Source of the DNA: a virus
Reading direction: 5' to 3' (one strand)
Virus record (IMG/VR): IMGVR_UViG_3300037481_000177
Coordinates: 1-21,639 of that record
DNA: 21,639 nt
Shown here: positions 14,479 through 21,423 of the stretch, piece by piece
How the letters are laid out: each line of letters starts with the position of its first letter
How positions within the stretch are numbered: the first letter of the stretch is position 1
Made by a program: the position numbers and the translations under genes
The notes under the pieces: generated by a model
Seen by the model: only the letters and a program-made list of their open reading frames with translations
Told to the model about the DNA's origin: nothing
The model's database searches: none

Positions 14479-14801
14479 GGTACAATGTCCTTTCGTTGGC
14501 TTGCGAGGAAGAGCTCATGCCCCTTGCTGATCAGGTAGACCACGCTGCCTCGGGGCACTTGGCAGGCCGCGGCCACCTCATTGAGCGAGAGGCCACGGTC
14601 GCGCAGGAAGTAGGCCTTGCGGGCTAGGTCCGGCGTGTGGCGCTGCTCGGTGAATTCCGGTTCAGCCTCGATCACCGGGTCTGGCGTGCCATCAGCCTTG
14701 AATGCCATATCCTTGGGGTAGGATAGCCAGCCACGCTGCAACCCTATTTTAACAAGGTGCGGTGCTTCCATCAGTAGTTTCGTTGTGTTTGTTACTATCA
14801 T
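14475..14801 (-). CDS. Small HTH DNA-binding protein
   Basis: 108 residues from ATG 14801, with 4-nt overlaps on both sides. Residues about 57-95 contain TPDLARKAYFLRDRGLSLNE and VAAACQVPRGSVVYLISKG, a helix-turn-helix of the kind found in resolvases, sigma factors and small phage regulators (turn at about 78-83). The first 50 residues show a helix (MEAPHLVKIGLQRGWLSYP) and a Pro/Glu linker. It has no recognisable catalytic motif. It lies between the replication genes and the packaging genes, so it may be an accessory regulator or a packaging accessory. The product is unnamed. Confidence 0.62.
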   Translation of the reverse strand: MIVTNTTKLLMEAPHLVKIGLQRGWLSYPKDMAFKADGTPDPVIEAEPEFTEQRHTPDLARKAYFLRDRGLSLNEVAAACQVPRGSVVYLISKGHELFLASQRKDIVP

Positions 14802-15130
14802 AACAGTGATATGTCTAGCGGTGTAGCGGGCAAGTGCTGCCTACCCTTGCCGCTTTTATCTCCTATAAGCTGGAATATGCGTTGCCTGTGTGCCTTGCCT
14901 TGGACGCCTGGGTGGATAACGCAACCAAACCTCCCGTCTGCCTGGATGACTAGGTGGTTGCGTTGTTTGTCCCCTCCTTCCTCGGCACAGGCTGGGCATT
15001 GCCCGATCAATTTCGAGCCAATTTTTCGCAGGCCTACCGCTGTCAAGCACTGTCTAGTGTTTGGGACGGATGGGACGGCATTTCCCAACTCCATTCCTAC
15101 TCTGAACACGTTTTTGATACCTTTACTCAT
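14798..15130 (-). CDS. Stand-alone CHC2-like zinc-ribbon protein (primase-type)
   Basis: 110 residues from ATG 15130. The frame is open to a TTG at 15193, but ATG 15130 is preferred because the 63 nt in between are almost entirely the right arm of an inverted repeat. The core is LIGQCPACAEEGGDKQRNHL with Cys45-x2-Cys48, then GRFGCVIH with Cys70-x2-His73, then HRQRIFQLIGDKSGKG. The 'CPxC ... hL ... G.F.C ... HR..I..L.G' pattern is that of primase zinc ribbons. No catalytic primase domain is attached; the next gene upstream carries a primase-polymerase and helicase, so this may supply the template-recognition finger in trans. The left arm of the inverted repeat lies inside its coding region. 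Confidence 0.66.
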   Translation of the reverse strand: MSKGIKNVFRVGMELGNAVPSVPNTRQCLTAVGLRKIGSKLIGQCPACAEEGGDKQRNHLVIQADGRFGCVIHPGVQGKAHRQRIFQLIGDKSGKGRQHLPATPLDISLL

Positions 15131-15189
15131 CTTGCACCGAGTTGAGAAGTGCCGTCCTCCGTCCCAAACGCTTGACAACGCTTGACAGC
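15039..15189. repeat. Imperfect inverted repeat with about 50-bp arms and 10-bp tandem units
   Basis: The left arm, 15039-15091 on the plus strand, matches the right arm, 15139-15189 read on the minus strand, with about 8 mismatches and one 2-nt gap, separated by 47 nt. Each arm begins with two 10-bp units: TGTCAAGCGT twice in the right arm (15187-15178 and 15177-15168) and TGTCAAGCAC plus TGTCTAGTGT in the left arm (15041-15060), followed in both by TTGGGACGGA and GGACGGCA. Short antisense frames on the two strands give the same peptide, CQALSSVWDG. The gap holds the start of the zinc-ribbon gene. It could be a protein-binding site pair, a replication origin or an mRNA hairpin over the start codon. 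Confidence 0.85.
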
Positions 15190-17172
15190 TCAAGCCATTT
15201 CCGACGAGGTCAAGACCACTTTCATGTAGCCTCGCGCCTGCTGTTGTTGACCGTCACTACGGTGAATGTGGTTCGACGGGATGGCCTGGTGGATCTCCAG
15301 CATGAGTTCCGCTGCCCTACGCTGGAAGCGCTTGTCCGGTTCAGGCCCCCATTCCTTGTTGTTGCACATCGCCATGTAGGCAGCATACAGCTCCTCGCTT
15401 GTAATACTATCCGACGACATACTGCTTGCCCGTATGTGATTCACTACAAAGTATCTCACACTGTCGCTCTCGCTCAACAAGTTGTCTATCATACCGCGCT
15501 GCCTCTCGGTCACCGGGAACGGCCTGCCGGCCTGCATGACCCTGCACAAGTCCTCCGCGCCCTCCAGAAACCAGTTCAATATCCCGCTGCCCTCACGCTC
15601 AATCATCACATCGTGATAATTCGGGATCACCTTCTCCGGCTTGGGCTGGCTGAAGTCGAGCAGCAGCAACCTTCTGCTCCACGCACCCAGATCGCCCTGC
15701 ACATTCACCTTCAACCTACTATTGGCCGTCACGATGACATTCCAGTCGCCTACCACGGCCTTGGCGCCGCTCTTCCCCTTGAACTCCACGGCCAGCCTGT
15801 CGCCGCCGGTCAGCGCCTTGAGGAACTGGCTCTCCTCGCAGTTCAGGAAGTCCGGCGGCACATCGCTGCCGATCAGCAAGGTCCTATCGTGGAAGTTCCC
15901 CAATTCAAACCGGCTTCCCAAGTGATTCGTTCTCAGCTCGCTGCAGTTCTCATCGCCCACCAGTCTCCTGACCAGTCCCGCCACCGTGCTCTTCCCACCG
16001 CCACCCGTTCCCGTGAGCAGCAATATCACCTGCGGCCTGTTCCGCTGCAGCAGCGCCAGGCCGCCCCATCTCTGCAGCAGCACCTGATCCTCGCGCTCGG
16101 GCAGCGCATGATCCAGGAAGGCCTGCCACATCCCGCTGCCGGCACCCTGCACATACCTTACCGGCGTCTGGTTCCTGCTCATCCACTCCGGTCCGAATCC
16201 GTGCATCGCGTACGGCACGCTTCTCAGGTCCACCATCACATTGCTGCAGTGCACCACGCTGTCGGGCCTTGAGAACGGATTGCGCTCGACCTGCAGCGCC
16301 CCAATCAGATCGACCACCTGATCCGCGAAGCTCACTGTCAGCCGCGTCAGGAGCGCCGGCAGCCGCGGATCCTCTGTCGATGCCATCTGATCCAACAGAA
16401 CGCGCCTGGCGGTCTCCAGGACGCGCTGCTGCATCTCCTCGCGGCTCATGGATATCCAGATCCCTCTGTCCACCGCATACCAGTAGTGCTGCCCGGTCTG
16501 GGCATCGAAGAGCAGCCGCTCCTTGTGCGCCATGTACCCGGCGAAGAATGTCGGGTGCAGGTTACCAGTGCCGCTCCTCCCGAACGTCCAAGGCACGCCA
16601 TGCAGCCGGAGCAACTGCGCCATCTCATCCCTGCTGCCCGGCACCGGCCAGCCCTCGGGCCAGCGTATCTGGCTGAACTCCAGCGCCACCGGCGGCCTGT
16701 CCACCAGCACGCTGTACTCGCACCCGCTCGGGTGCAGGCCCTTGACCGTGCTCAAATTACCGGTGCTCCGCCACTCGTACAACGGCTTGCCCATCACCCT
16801 TCCATTCACCTCGACCATCTCCGTCGTACTCCGCTCCGCGCACGGCTTGGGGTAGGCGCCCGTGATCCTGACGCCCACCTGCGCCCCCCGTTTGCCCTTC
16901 CACCTTGCTGATCCCTGCAGCACCGGGTTGACCTTCAGGAACGCCTCCAGGCTGCCCTCATCGTCGAAGTCAATCGCGCACAGCCCCCCAGAAAACTCTC
17001 CGAGCCTCACCGCGACGTTCCCGTGCTCGAGCATGGCCCGGTAAACGTCCCTCTTGGTACTCTCCATGGTCTCCTGGGTGTACTTGACCATCGGGATCTT
17101 GGTCCCCGGGCTCTGCGGCACCATAAAGAGCGGCGTGCCCAGCCAGCCCTCGATCTCTTGCGTCGTCATCAT
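15190..17172 (-). CDS. Primase-polymerase fused to SF3 helicase
   Basis: 660 residues from ATG 17172, 4-nt overlap with the PIF1-like gene. The N-terminal third is a prim-pol domain: NVAVRLGEFSGGLCAIDFDD with Asp68 and Asp70 as likely metal ligands, and LHPSGCEYSVL at about 146-156 as the third motif. The C-terminal half is a superfamily 3 (D5-like) helicase: Walker A GTGGGGKST at 388-396, SDVPPDF at 436-442 (motif B region), GGDRLAVEFKGKSG at about 456-469, VTANSRL with Asn484 (motif C), and Arg500-Arg501 as arginine finger candidates. It would unwind DNA and make primers at the phage origin. The stop at 15190 abuts the right arm of the inverted repeat. Confidence 0.9.
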   Translation of the reverse strand: MMTTQEIEGWLGTPLFMVPQSPGTKIPMVKYTQETMESTKRDVYRAMLEHGNVAVRLGEFSGGLCAIDFDDEGSLEAFLKVNPVLQGSARWKGKRGAQVGVRITGAYPKPCAERSTTEMVEVNGRVMGKPLYEWRSTGNLSTVKGLHPSGCEYSVLVDRPPVALEFSQIRWPEGWPVPGSRDEMAQLLRLHGVPWTFGRSGTGNLHPTFFAGYMAHKERLLFDAQTGQHYWYAVDRGIWISMSREEMQQRVLETARRVLLDQMASTEDPRLPALLTRLTVSFADQVVDLIGALQVERNPFSRPDSVVHCSNVMVDLRSVPYAMHGFGPEWMSRNQTPVRYVQGAGSGMWQAFLDHALPEREDQVLLQRWGGLALLQRNRPQVILLLTGTGGGGKSTVAGLVRRLVGDENCSELRTNHLGSRFELGNFHDRTLLIGSDVPPDFLNCEESQFLKALTGGDRLAVEFKGKSGAKAVVGDWNVIVTANSRLKVNVQGDLGAWSRRLLLLDFSQPKPEKVIPNYHDVMIEREGSGILNWFLEGAEDLCRVMQAGRPFPVTERQRGMIDNLLSESDSVRYFVVNHIRASSMSSDSITSEELYAAYMAMCNNKEWGPEPDKRFQRRAAELMLEIHQAIPSNHIHRSDGQQQQARGYMKVVLTSSEMA

Positions 17173-18437
17173 ACCTCTTCGCGCCTTTCAAACCGCAACG
17201 CCTCCTCTGATATAAACCAGCCCTTCGGCCACTCGGTCAGGTAGATCCCGCCCAGCGTCCGCACCCGGCTCAGTGCCACGTAGGCCTGCCCGGGCTCCCG
17301 GGCAGCCCTGATGTCAATCCTCGCGGCATCCAGGGTCAGTCCCTGCGCCCGGTGTATGGTCATCGCGTAGGCCAATCGGAGCGGGTATTGTTGGACGGTC
17401 ACCCCCAGCGACTCAAAGAACCATTTGCGCCGGCCTAGTGAAATCTTTGCCCCGCGGCTCTCGACCACGATGTCGCTGCCCCTGAACTCCACCACTTTAC
17501 CCACCTGCCCGTTGTAGAACCCGCTCTCCGCATCATTCGCGGTAAACATCACGGCAGCCCCGGGCTTCAACTGCAGCACCCGCGGCGTGCTCATGTTTTT
17601 GGTGGCGAACTCCACCGCCTGGTCAACGCCCTTGACCTCGGCATCAAACACGGCAATCGGGCCATCAATGCTGCTCAGGCGGTAGTTGTTCCACTTGTCC
17701 ACCTGCACGTTGTGCGTCATCAGCCGAGTGATGTGCTCCGGCGGGTTCATCCTCAGCGCACTCCTCAACAGTTGGTTGTCCCGCGGCTTCATCCTGCCAA
17801 CCCGGAACCCACTCAGCATCTCGATGAAAGGCACGTCATTCTGCCGCCGCACCGTCTCGAGCTTGATCGTCTTGAAATCGGCCTCCTCCCAGGCCTTGCT
17901 CAGGAAGGCCCAATCGTAGGGCTTGCTCTGATCGGTCCTGACCGGAGGCAACTGCAGGAAGTCGCCCAGGAAGATAACCTGTAACCCGCCAAAGGGCCGG
18001 CTGTCTTCTCTGATCCGCTTGACCCAGTAGTTCAGAAAGTCGAGGTGCCGGCCCGCCATCATGCTGATCTCGTCGACCACCAAGACCTCGGTGCTCCGCA
18101 CCCGCTTGCGGGCGCCATGGATCGACGGCTGCTCCTCCAGCCGCTCGGCAGCTTGCAGGAAGTCCTCGCCATCCTGCGGCCCCAACTGCATCCCGCACCA
18201 CCTGTGCACGGTGGTCCCGCCCACATTCAGCGCTGCGATGCCTGTCGGGGCCGTGATGGCCACGTCCCGGACTCCCGCAACCCTGCTCAGGAACTCCCGC
18301 AGCAGCGTGCTCTTGCCGGTGCCCGCCTGCCCCGTGAGGAAGACGTTCCCGAACGATGTTGCCCAGACCATGAAACGGTCCTCGGGCGTCGGATTGAAGT
18401 CGTCCCCGATCACATGGACAGACGGGCTGGCAATCAT
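17169..18437 (-). CDS. PIF1/RecD2-like DNA helicase
   Basis: 422 residues from ATG 18437, 4 nt after the exonuclease stop. Superfamily 1B motifs are visible: Walker A GQAGTGKST at 36-44, TAPTGIAALNVGG at about 62-74 (motif Ia), LVVDEISMM at 119-127 (Walker B), GDFLQLPPV at 158-166 (motif III), a TVRRQ segment at about 195, and near the end YAMTIHRAQGLTLD (motif V) and YVALSRVRTLGG (motif VI). This class moves 5' to 3' on single strands and is used in phage replication or recombination (Dda-like). It overlaps the primase-helicase gene by 4 nt, so the two are probably made together. Confidence 0.9.
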   Translation of the reverse strand: MIASPSVHVIGDDFNPTPEDRFMVWATSFGNVFLTGQAGTGKSTLLREFLSRVAGVRDVAITAPTGIAALNVGGTTVHRWCGMQLGPQDGEDFLQAAERLEEQPSIHGARKRVRSTEVLVVDEISMMAGRHLDFLNYWVKRIREDSRPFGGLQVIFLGDFLQLPPVRTDQSKPYDWAFLSKAWEEADFKTIKLETVRRQNDVPFIEMLSGFRVGRMKPRDNQLLRSALRMNPPEHITRLMTHNVQVDKWNNYRLSSIDGPIAVFDAEVKGVDQAVEFATKNMSTPRVLQLKPGAAVMFTANDAESGFYNGQVGKVVEFRGSDIVVESRGAKISLGRRKWFFESLGVTVQQYPLRLAYAMTIHRAQGLTLDAARIDIRAAREPGQAYVALSRVRTLGGIYLTEWPKGWFISEEALRFERREEV

Positions 18438-18441
18438 TGGA

Positions 18442-19104
18442 TCAGTAGGTAGGGATCAGGATGTCGGCCACCTGCTGCGTCAGCTCGACGTCCCTCAGGC
18501 AATAGTCAAGTGCCGCTTGACGGTTGGTCTTGAAGAGCTCGCTGAACATGGCCCCGTTGCCGGCCTTGTCGCCCAGCCCGAGGTGCCTAGAGATCGCGGC
18601 CAAACTCCCGTGCGCCCGGTTGTCACCGAGCTGCCATGACTCGCGCAGGTCGACGATCAGGTCATTCCAGTACCTGCCATTCCTCAGCCAGTAGGGCACC
18701 GTCACCCGGTGCTTCCATGACCGCTTGATTAGGAAGGGCAAGTCGAACGGCTTGGTATTGAACCCGATCAACTGCGGCTTGCGCTCGAAGTTGTCCAGCA
18801 GGGCCCAGAACTGCACCAGCATGGCCTTCTCGCCATCGGTGTCGGCGCACAGCACCGCGGGCTGCTCATGCTCAATCCGGTAGCCAATGGCCAGCACCTG
18901 GCCGCTGATGGCATCTAGTGCTGCATTGCGGATGTAGTCGCTGACGTGGTTCTCCTCGGCACGCTGGATCTTCTCCGCGATGATGTCCGGGTTCTTGATG
19001 TTGCCTAACTTGACCTGGCTCGGGTCAAACGGCGGGATGACGAGCTCGCTCAACGGGAGCGGCCCTGTCTCGATGTCAAAGTAGATACGTGGATTTGCTG
19101 GCAT
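18442..19104 (-). CDS. DnaQ-like 3'-5' exonuclease (DEDDy type)
   Basis: 220 residues from ATG 19104. ExoI: FDIETGP with Asp10 and Glu12. ExoII: IGFNTKPFDLPFL with Asp121. ExoIII: YCLRDVELT with Tyr201 and Asp205 at the YxxxD spacing. These four acidic residues plus tyrosine are the two-metal active site of DEDDy exonucleases, close to the proofreading domain of family B polymerases. No polymerase domain is attached, so proofreading or single-strand degradation is supplied separately. Between the exonuclease motifs the chain has a helical insertion (about 40-65). It follows a 105-nt gap after the regulator gene and precedes the helicase by 4 nt. Confidence 0.87.
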   Translation of the reverse strand: MPANPRIYFDIETGPLPLSELVIPPFDPSQVKLGNIKNPDIIAEKIQRAEENHVSDYIRNAALDAISGQVLAIGYRIEHEQPAVLCADTDGEKAMLVQFWALLDNFERKPQLIGFNTKPFDLPFLIKRSWKHRVTVPYWLRNGRYWNDLIVDLRESWQLGDNRAHGSLAAISRHLGLGDKAGNGAMFSELFKTNRQAALDYCLRDVELTQQVADILIPTY

Positions 19105-19180
19105 AAACTAAAACGAGTTGAATTGGTAGTTGTGCGCGTTTGTCCGCCGATGCGCGCCCCCGGCTGCTTAACCATGAGTC

Positions 19181-19203
19181 CCCAGCAGCAACAGGCTGCC
19201 GGG
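19181..19203. other. Hairpin in the 105-nt gap before the exonuclease gene
   Basis: A 9-bp stem with one G-T mismatch (cccagcagc at 19181-19189, gctgccggg at 19195-19203) and a 5-nt loop, just after the stop of the regulator gene. On the minus strand it is followed by GGGGACTCATGG, with no T-run, so it is not a clear intrinsic terminator. The rest of the gap (19105-19180) has no recognisable gene and could hold a promoter for the exonuclease gene, but I see no convincing -10/-35 pair. Confidence 0.3.
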
Positions 19204-19209
19204 AAAGTG

Positions 19210-19632
19210 TTAGAGGATCTTCCCGCAGTGCGGGCACAGCTTGGGCGCCTTGGGCTGCTTGAGCAGCACGGGCACTCCCAGCCATTCGCAGATTTCGGAA
19301 TAGCACTTCCAGCCGAACCCAGTCACGGAATTCGGGTGGAGATGCCCCGACAAGTAGAGGCTCATCGCCTCATCCCTGTTCTTCACCGCCATCCGGTTGA
19401 GAACATTGAATGTCCGGGTGCTGAACGGCCAGCCCCACTGCGCCTGGATGGCCTCCTTGGCCTTAGCCACCTGAGATATCTGGCTGACCCGCTGCTTGCT
19501 CAAGCCCATTATCTCACCGATGCGCGTGATCGACTTGCCCTCAGCCCGCATCTGCATGACCTCGGGAATGAGGTGCGCGATCTTGGAGTACTTCTTCTTC
19601 GGGGCTGTCATGGCATCAGTAGTTGAGGTCAT
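19210..19632 (-). CDS. Small regulator: sigma-4-like HTH plus alpha-CTD-like domain plus zinc knuckle
   Basis: 140 residues from ATG 19632, which has AGGAAGAGG directly upstream; ATG 19611 (4 nt after the SSB-like stop) is an alternative giving 133 residues, and a longer frame to 19698 looks like a shadow. Residues about 34-52 (SITRIGEIMGLSKQRVSQI) match the helix-turn-helix of sigma region 4. Residues about 70-120 (STRTFNVLNRMAVKNRDEAM, then GFGWKCYSEICEWLG) follow the pattern of the RNA polymerase alpha C-terminal domain, a helix-hairpin-helix fold. The C-terminus has Cys133-x2-Cys136 (CPHC). The protein may steer host RNA polymerase or simply bind DNA. The alpha-CTD resemblance is by motif pattern only. 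Confidence 0.62.
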   Translation of the reverse strand: MTSTTDAMTAPKKKYSKIAHLIPEVMQMRAEGKSITRIGEIMGLSKQRVSQISQVAKAKEAIQAQWGWPFSTRTFNVLNRMAVKNRDEAMSLYLSGHLHPNSVTGFGWKCYSEICEWLGVPVLLKQPKAPKLCPHCGKIL

Positions 19633-20395
19633 CCTCTTCCTGCTTGATCTGGGCTTCCTCGTCGGCCTTGAACTTGGCCTGATACCAAACCAGCGCACCG
19701 ATCAAGCGCTTGTCGTCCGCGCTCTGCTTGACCTCGGCACGGGCCTTGGGCAGCCAGTGCTCAATCAGGCTCGTGATGCTCTCCTCGGTCAGCTCCCGGA
19801 GCTCGATACCCTTGTGCTTCCCAACGTGCACCTTGACCTTCGACGGGTCATCGCTCGGGGGCTGCCCGCCGCCCGTGGTCTTGCGGAAGCTCGAGTCACC
19901 GCTGGCCGGTGCCTTGCCCTCGGCGCCATCCTTCGCAGGCCGGTCCTGCAACCGCACCCACAGCCCGCTCGGGGCCAATGCCTCCCCGCTCTTGTGGGCC
20001 ATGATGAGCTTGATGTTCGCGTAGGTCTTGCTGCCGTCCTCGCTCTGCTCGTGCCCGATGACAAGGCTGGCCGGGCGCCCCAAGAGGCTTTCCAGATCCA
20101 AGCTCTTGTTCTCGGTGTCGGTCAGCTTGCGACCGAACCAGTCCTTGAGGAACTTAGTCAACGCTGCCTTCTCATGCAGGCTCGGGACCATCGGCTTGGT
20201 CATCACCACCCAGGGCTGCACCGGGTCCCGGCTGTCGTCGATCAGGTCGATCTCGAACACGAATTTGAATTTCTGTTTCACCCCATATTGCGTTTCGTAC
20301 TCCTTGAGAGGAGTCACGTCCACGCACACCGCCCGGCCCGAGAACTCGGGACACGGCGCGAAGTCCTTCTTACCGCCTGTTGCACTGATTATCAT
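19616..20395 (-). CDS. SSB-like OB-fold protein with acidic tail
   Basis: 259 residues from ATG 20395. The N-terminal 140 residues are beta-rich and fit a phage single-strand DNA-binding family: KFKFVFEIDLID, PWVVMTKPMVPSLHEKAALT, KFLKDWFGRKLTD, LESLLGRPASLVIGHE and then TYANIKLI. Residues about 140-185 are a Gly/Pro/Ser linker. Residues about 186-217 (SKVKVHVGKHKGIELRELTE) resemble the small domain at the end of ExoX-type exonucleases. The end is acidic with a Tyr tip (QEEDDLNY), the usual partner-binding tail of SSB proteins. It would coat single strands during phage replication. Neighbour genes in this module support that role. Confidence 0.8.
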   Translation of the reverse strand: MIISATGGKKDFAPCPEFSGRAVCVDVTPLKEYETQYGVKQKFKFVFEIDLIDDSRDPVQPWVVMTKPMVPSLHEKAALTKFLKDWFGRKLTDTENKSLDLESLLGRPASLVIGHEQSEDGSKTYANIKLIMAHKSGEALAPSGLWVRLQDRPAKDGAEGKAPASGDSSFRKTTGGGQPPSDDPSKVKVHVGKHKGIELRELTEESITSLIEHWLPKARAEVKQSADDKRLIGALVWYQAKFKADEEAQIKQEEDDLNY

Positions 20396-20404
20396 GTTAT
20401 CGTC

Positions 20405-20617
20405 TTACTTTGTGTTTTTGTTGTGTTGAGCCGAGGCCTGTTTTTCGACCTCGGAAAGTTGCTTCGCCATCCTGGCGTACTGTTCCCAGTACTCGGGCCA
20501 GGTTGACTTGATCCTGCGCAGGTTCTGCTCGTCGGCCACGAGTGCCGCAGCACCCAGTTTCCGCACAAAGCTCCCGCCATATTCCATCATTGTCTCAATC
20601 GTTTTCCTGTCGGTCAC
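20405..20617 (-). CDS. Small conserved phage protein (GGSFVRxL / WPEYWExY type)
   Basis: 70 residues from GTG 20617, which overlaps the stop of the upstream small gene by 4 nt (GTGA). It has the motif ETMMEYGGSFVRKLGAAALV, then DEQNLRRIKSTWPEYWEQYA, which I recognise from small proteins of unknown function common in the early region of tailed phages ('hGGSFVRAL ... FPEYWxxY'). The C-terminal 20 residues are a charged helix rich in Lys, Glu and Gln. The gene ends 9 nt before the SSB-like ATG. No catalytic motif is seen. Confidence 0.75.
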   Translation of the reverse strand: MTDRKTIETMMEYGGSFVRKLGAAALVADEQNLRRIKSTWPEYWEQYARMAKQLSEVEKQASAQHNKNTK

Positions 20618-20763
20618 TTGCTTCCCTTCCCTCTCTTGCGTGTCCAGAATGATGTGAACTCCATCTTCTTGGCCCGTGCTGCCCGGAAGGCTGCACCGAC
20701 TTCGCCGCGGGCCAGTACCCGCAGTCCATCCCCCTCGCGCTGAATCTCTTTGGCCGATTTCAT
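20614..20763 (-). CDS. 49-codon basic peptide gene
   Basis: I found this by translating the region between the two neighbouring genes. ATG 20763 overlaps the upstream TGA by 4 nt (ATGA), and its TGA at 20614-20616 overlaps the GTG of the next gene by 4 nt, so it is linked at both ends. The product starts MKSAKEIQREGDGL, continues LRVLARGEVGAAFRAARAKK and ends KGSK, with a long Arg/Lys-rich amphipathic helix (about residues 20-48). A short basic protein could bind nucleic acid or inhibit a host protein, but no homologous family is recognised. Support is mainly from the two overlaps. Confidence 0.62.
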   Translation of the reverse strand: MKSAKEIQREGDGLRVLARGEVGAAFRAARAKKMEFTSFWTRKRGKGSK

Positions 20764-20951
20764 TGCATTATAAAGTCGAAGTTGTTCCGCCAGCTATCGT
20801 TCAGCCGGTTGTAGGTGTCGCTCTTGATCTTCCACGTCCTCGGATCCCGGGTGCTCCCGGTGTGCCGGCATTTGATGCGCACATCCAGATCCTGGATGGC
20901 GATGTTCCTGAGCCGGTGGTCGACCGGCAGCTCGTGTAGCTTGGTGCTCAT
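20760..20951 (-). CDS. Small hypothetical protein, 63 residues
   Basis: 63 residues from ATG 20951, with 4-nt overlaps at both ends. The product is charged and hydrophilic, with a Lys/His/Asp-rich start (MSTKLHELPVDHRLRNIAIQ), a DLDVRIKCRHTG strand and a Trp-bearing helix near the end (TYNRLNDSWRNNFDFIMQ). No family is recognised. The position in a row of overlapping early genes supports that it is translated. Confidence 0.55.
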   Translation of the reverse strand: MSTKLHELPVDHRLRNIAIQDLDVRIKCRHTGSTRDPRTWKIKSDTYNRLNDSWRNNFDFIMQ

Positions 20952-21193
20952 GCTCGGAACTTCAGGCCCTCTACCAGGCTGATGCAGGTGTCCAGGATCT
21001 CCCGCTGCTGCTGCAGTGCCTGCAGCTTCTCCGTCCGCAGCTCCTCGATCTGCCGCAGTGCCTCGGCCAGGCCGGCCTCCAGCCCTCTTGCAAACTGCGC
21101 CGGGCAGACCTCGTTCGCCGGGTAGGTGTGCACCACCTCGTCCCGGTTGATAATGAATGCGACGGCGTCGACCATCGGTGTGGGTGTTCTCAT
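20948..21193 (-). CDS. Small coiled-coil protein
   Basis: 81 residues from ATG 21193, with 4-nt overlaps at both ends. Residues about 30-75 are strongly helical and coiled-coil-like (ARGLEAGLAEALRQIEELRT, then KLQALQQQREILDTCISLVE). The first 30 residues contain a short strand (VDAVAFIINRDEVVHTYP). No catalytic motif is visible. It may be a small dimeric accessory protein, but function is unknown. Confidence 0.58.
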   Translation of the reverse strand: MRTPTPMVDAVAFIINRDEVVHTYPANEVCPAQFARGLEAGLAEALRQIEELRTEKLQALQQQREILDTCISLVEGLKFRA

Positions 21194-21423
21194 GGTTTCT
21201 CAGCCTCTCTGCATTGTTTGATTGCGATGTCTATAGCCAGTCGCAGTGACGGCCATTCTGAAGGTTCGATGCCGATTTTTCCGTAGCCGTCTAAGTGCTG
21301 CTGCACCTCTACAAACTCGCCAGCAGCCTCATCGACGATTTCGATTTCAATGCCTCCTTCGCAGAATAAGGTCTCACCTTCAGGGGTGATGGCCCACTTG
21401 ATTGGTCGGGTGATGAGTTTCAC
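21190..21423 (-). CDS. Small hypothetical protein, 77 residues, GTG start
   Basis: 77 residues starting at GTG 21423, written as Met-Lys-Leu-Ile. A strong Shine-Dalgarno AGGAGG lies at 21436-21431, 7 nt before the GTG. An in-frame ATG at 21450 would extend it by nine residues but lies upstream of that site and inside the previous gene. The chain is beta-rich: KLITRPIKWAITPEGETLFC, EGGIEIEIVDEAAGEFVEVQ, then a WPSLRLAIDIAIKQCREA helix. No family is recognised. Confidence 0.66.
   Translation of the reverse strand: MKLITRPIKWAITPEGETLFCEGGIEIEIVDEAAGEFVEVQQHLDGYGKIGIEPSEWPSLRLAIDIAIKQCREAEKP

Noticed and set aside
15142-16272. 376-codon plus-strand ORF
   Set aside because: It lies antisense to the prim-pol/SF3 gene, whose frame has clear Walker and AEP motifs; the plus-strand product is Arg/His/Pro/Leu-rich with no domain.
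19496-20506. 336-codon plus-strand ORF
   Set aside because: Antisense shadow of the SSB-like and regulator genes; leucine/arginine-rich composition and no recognisable motif.
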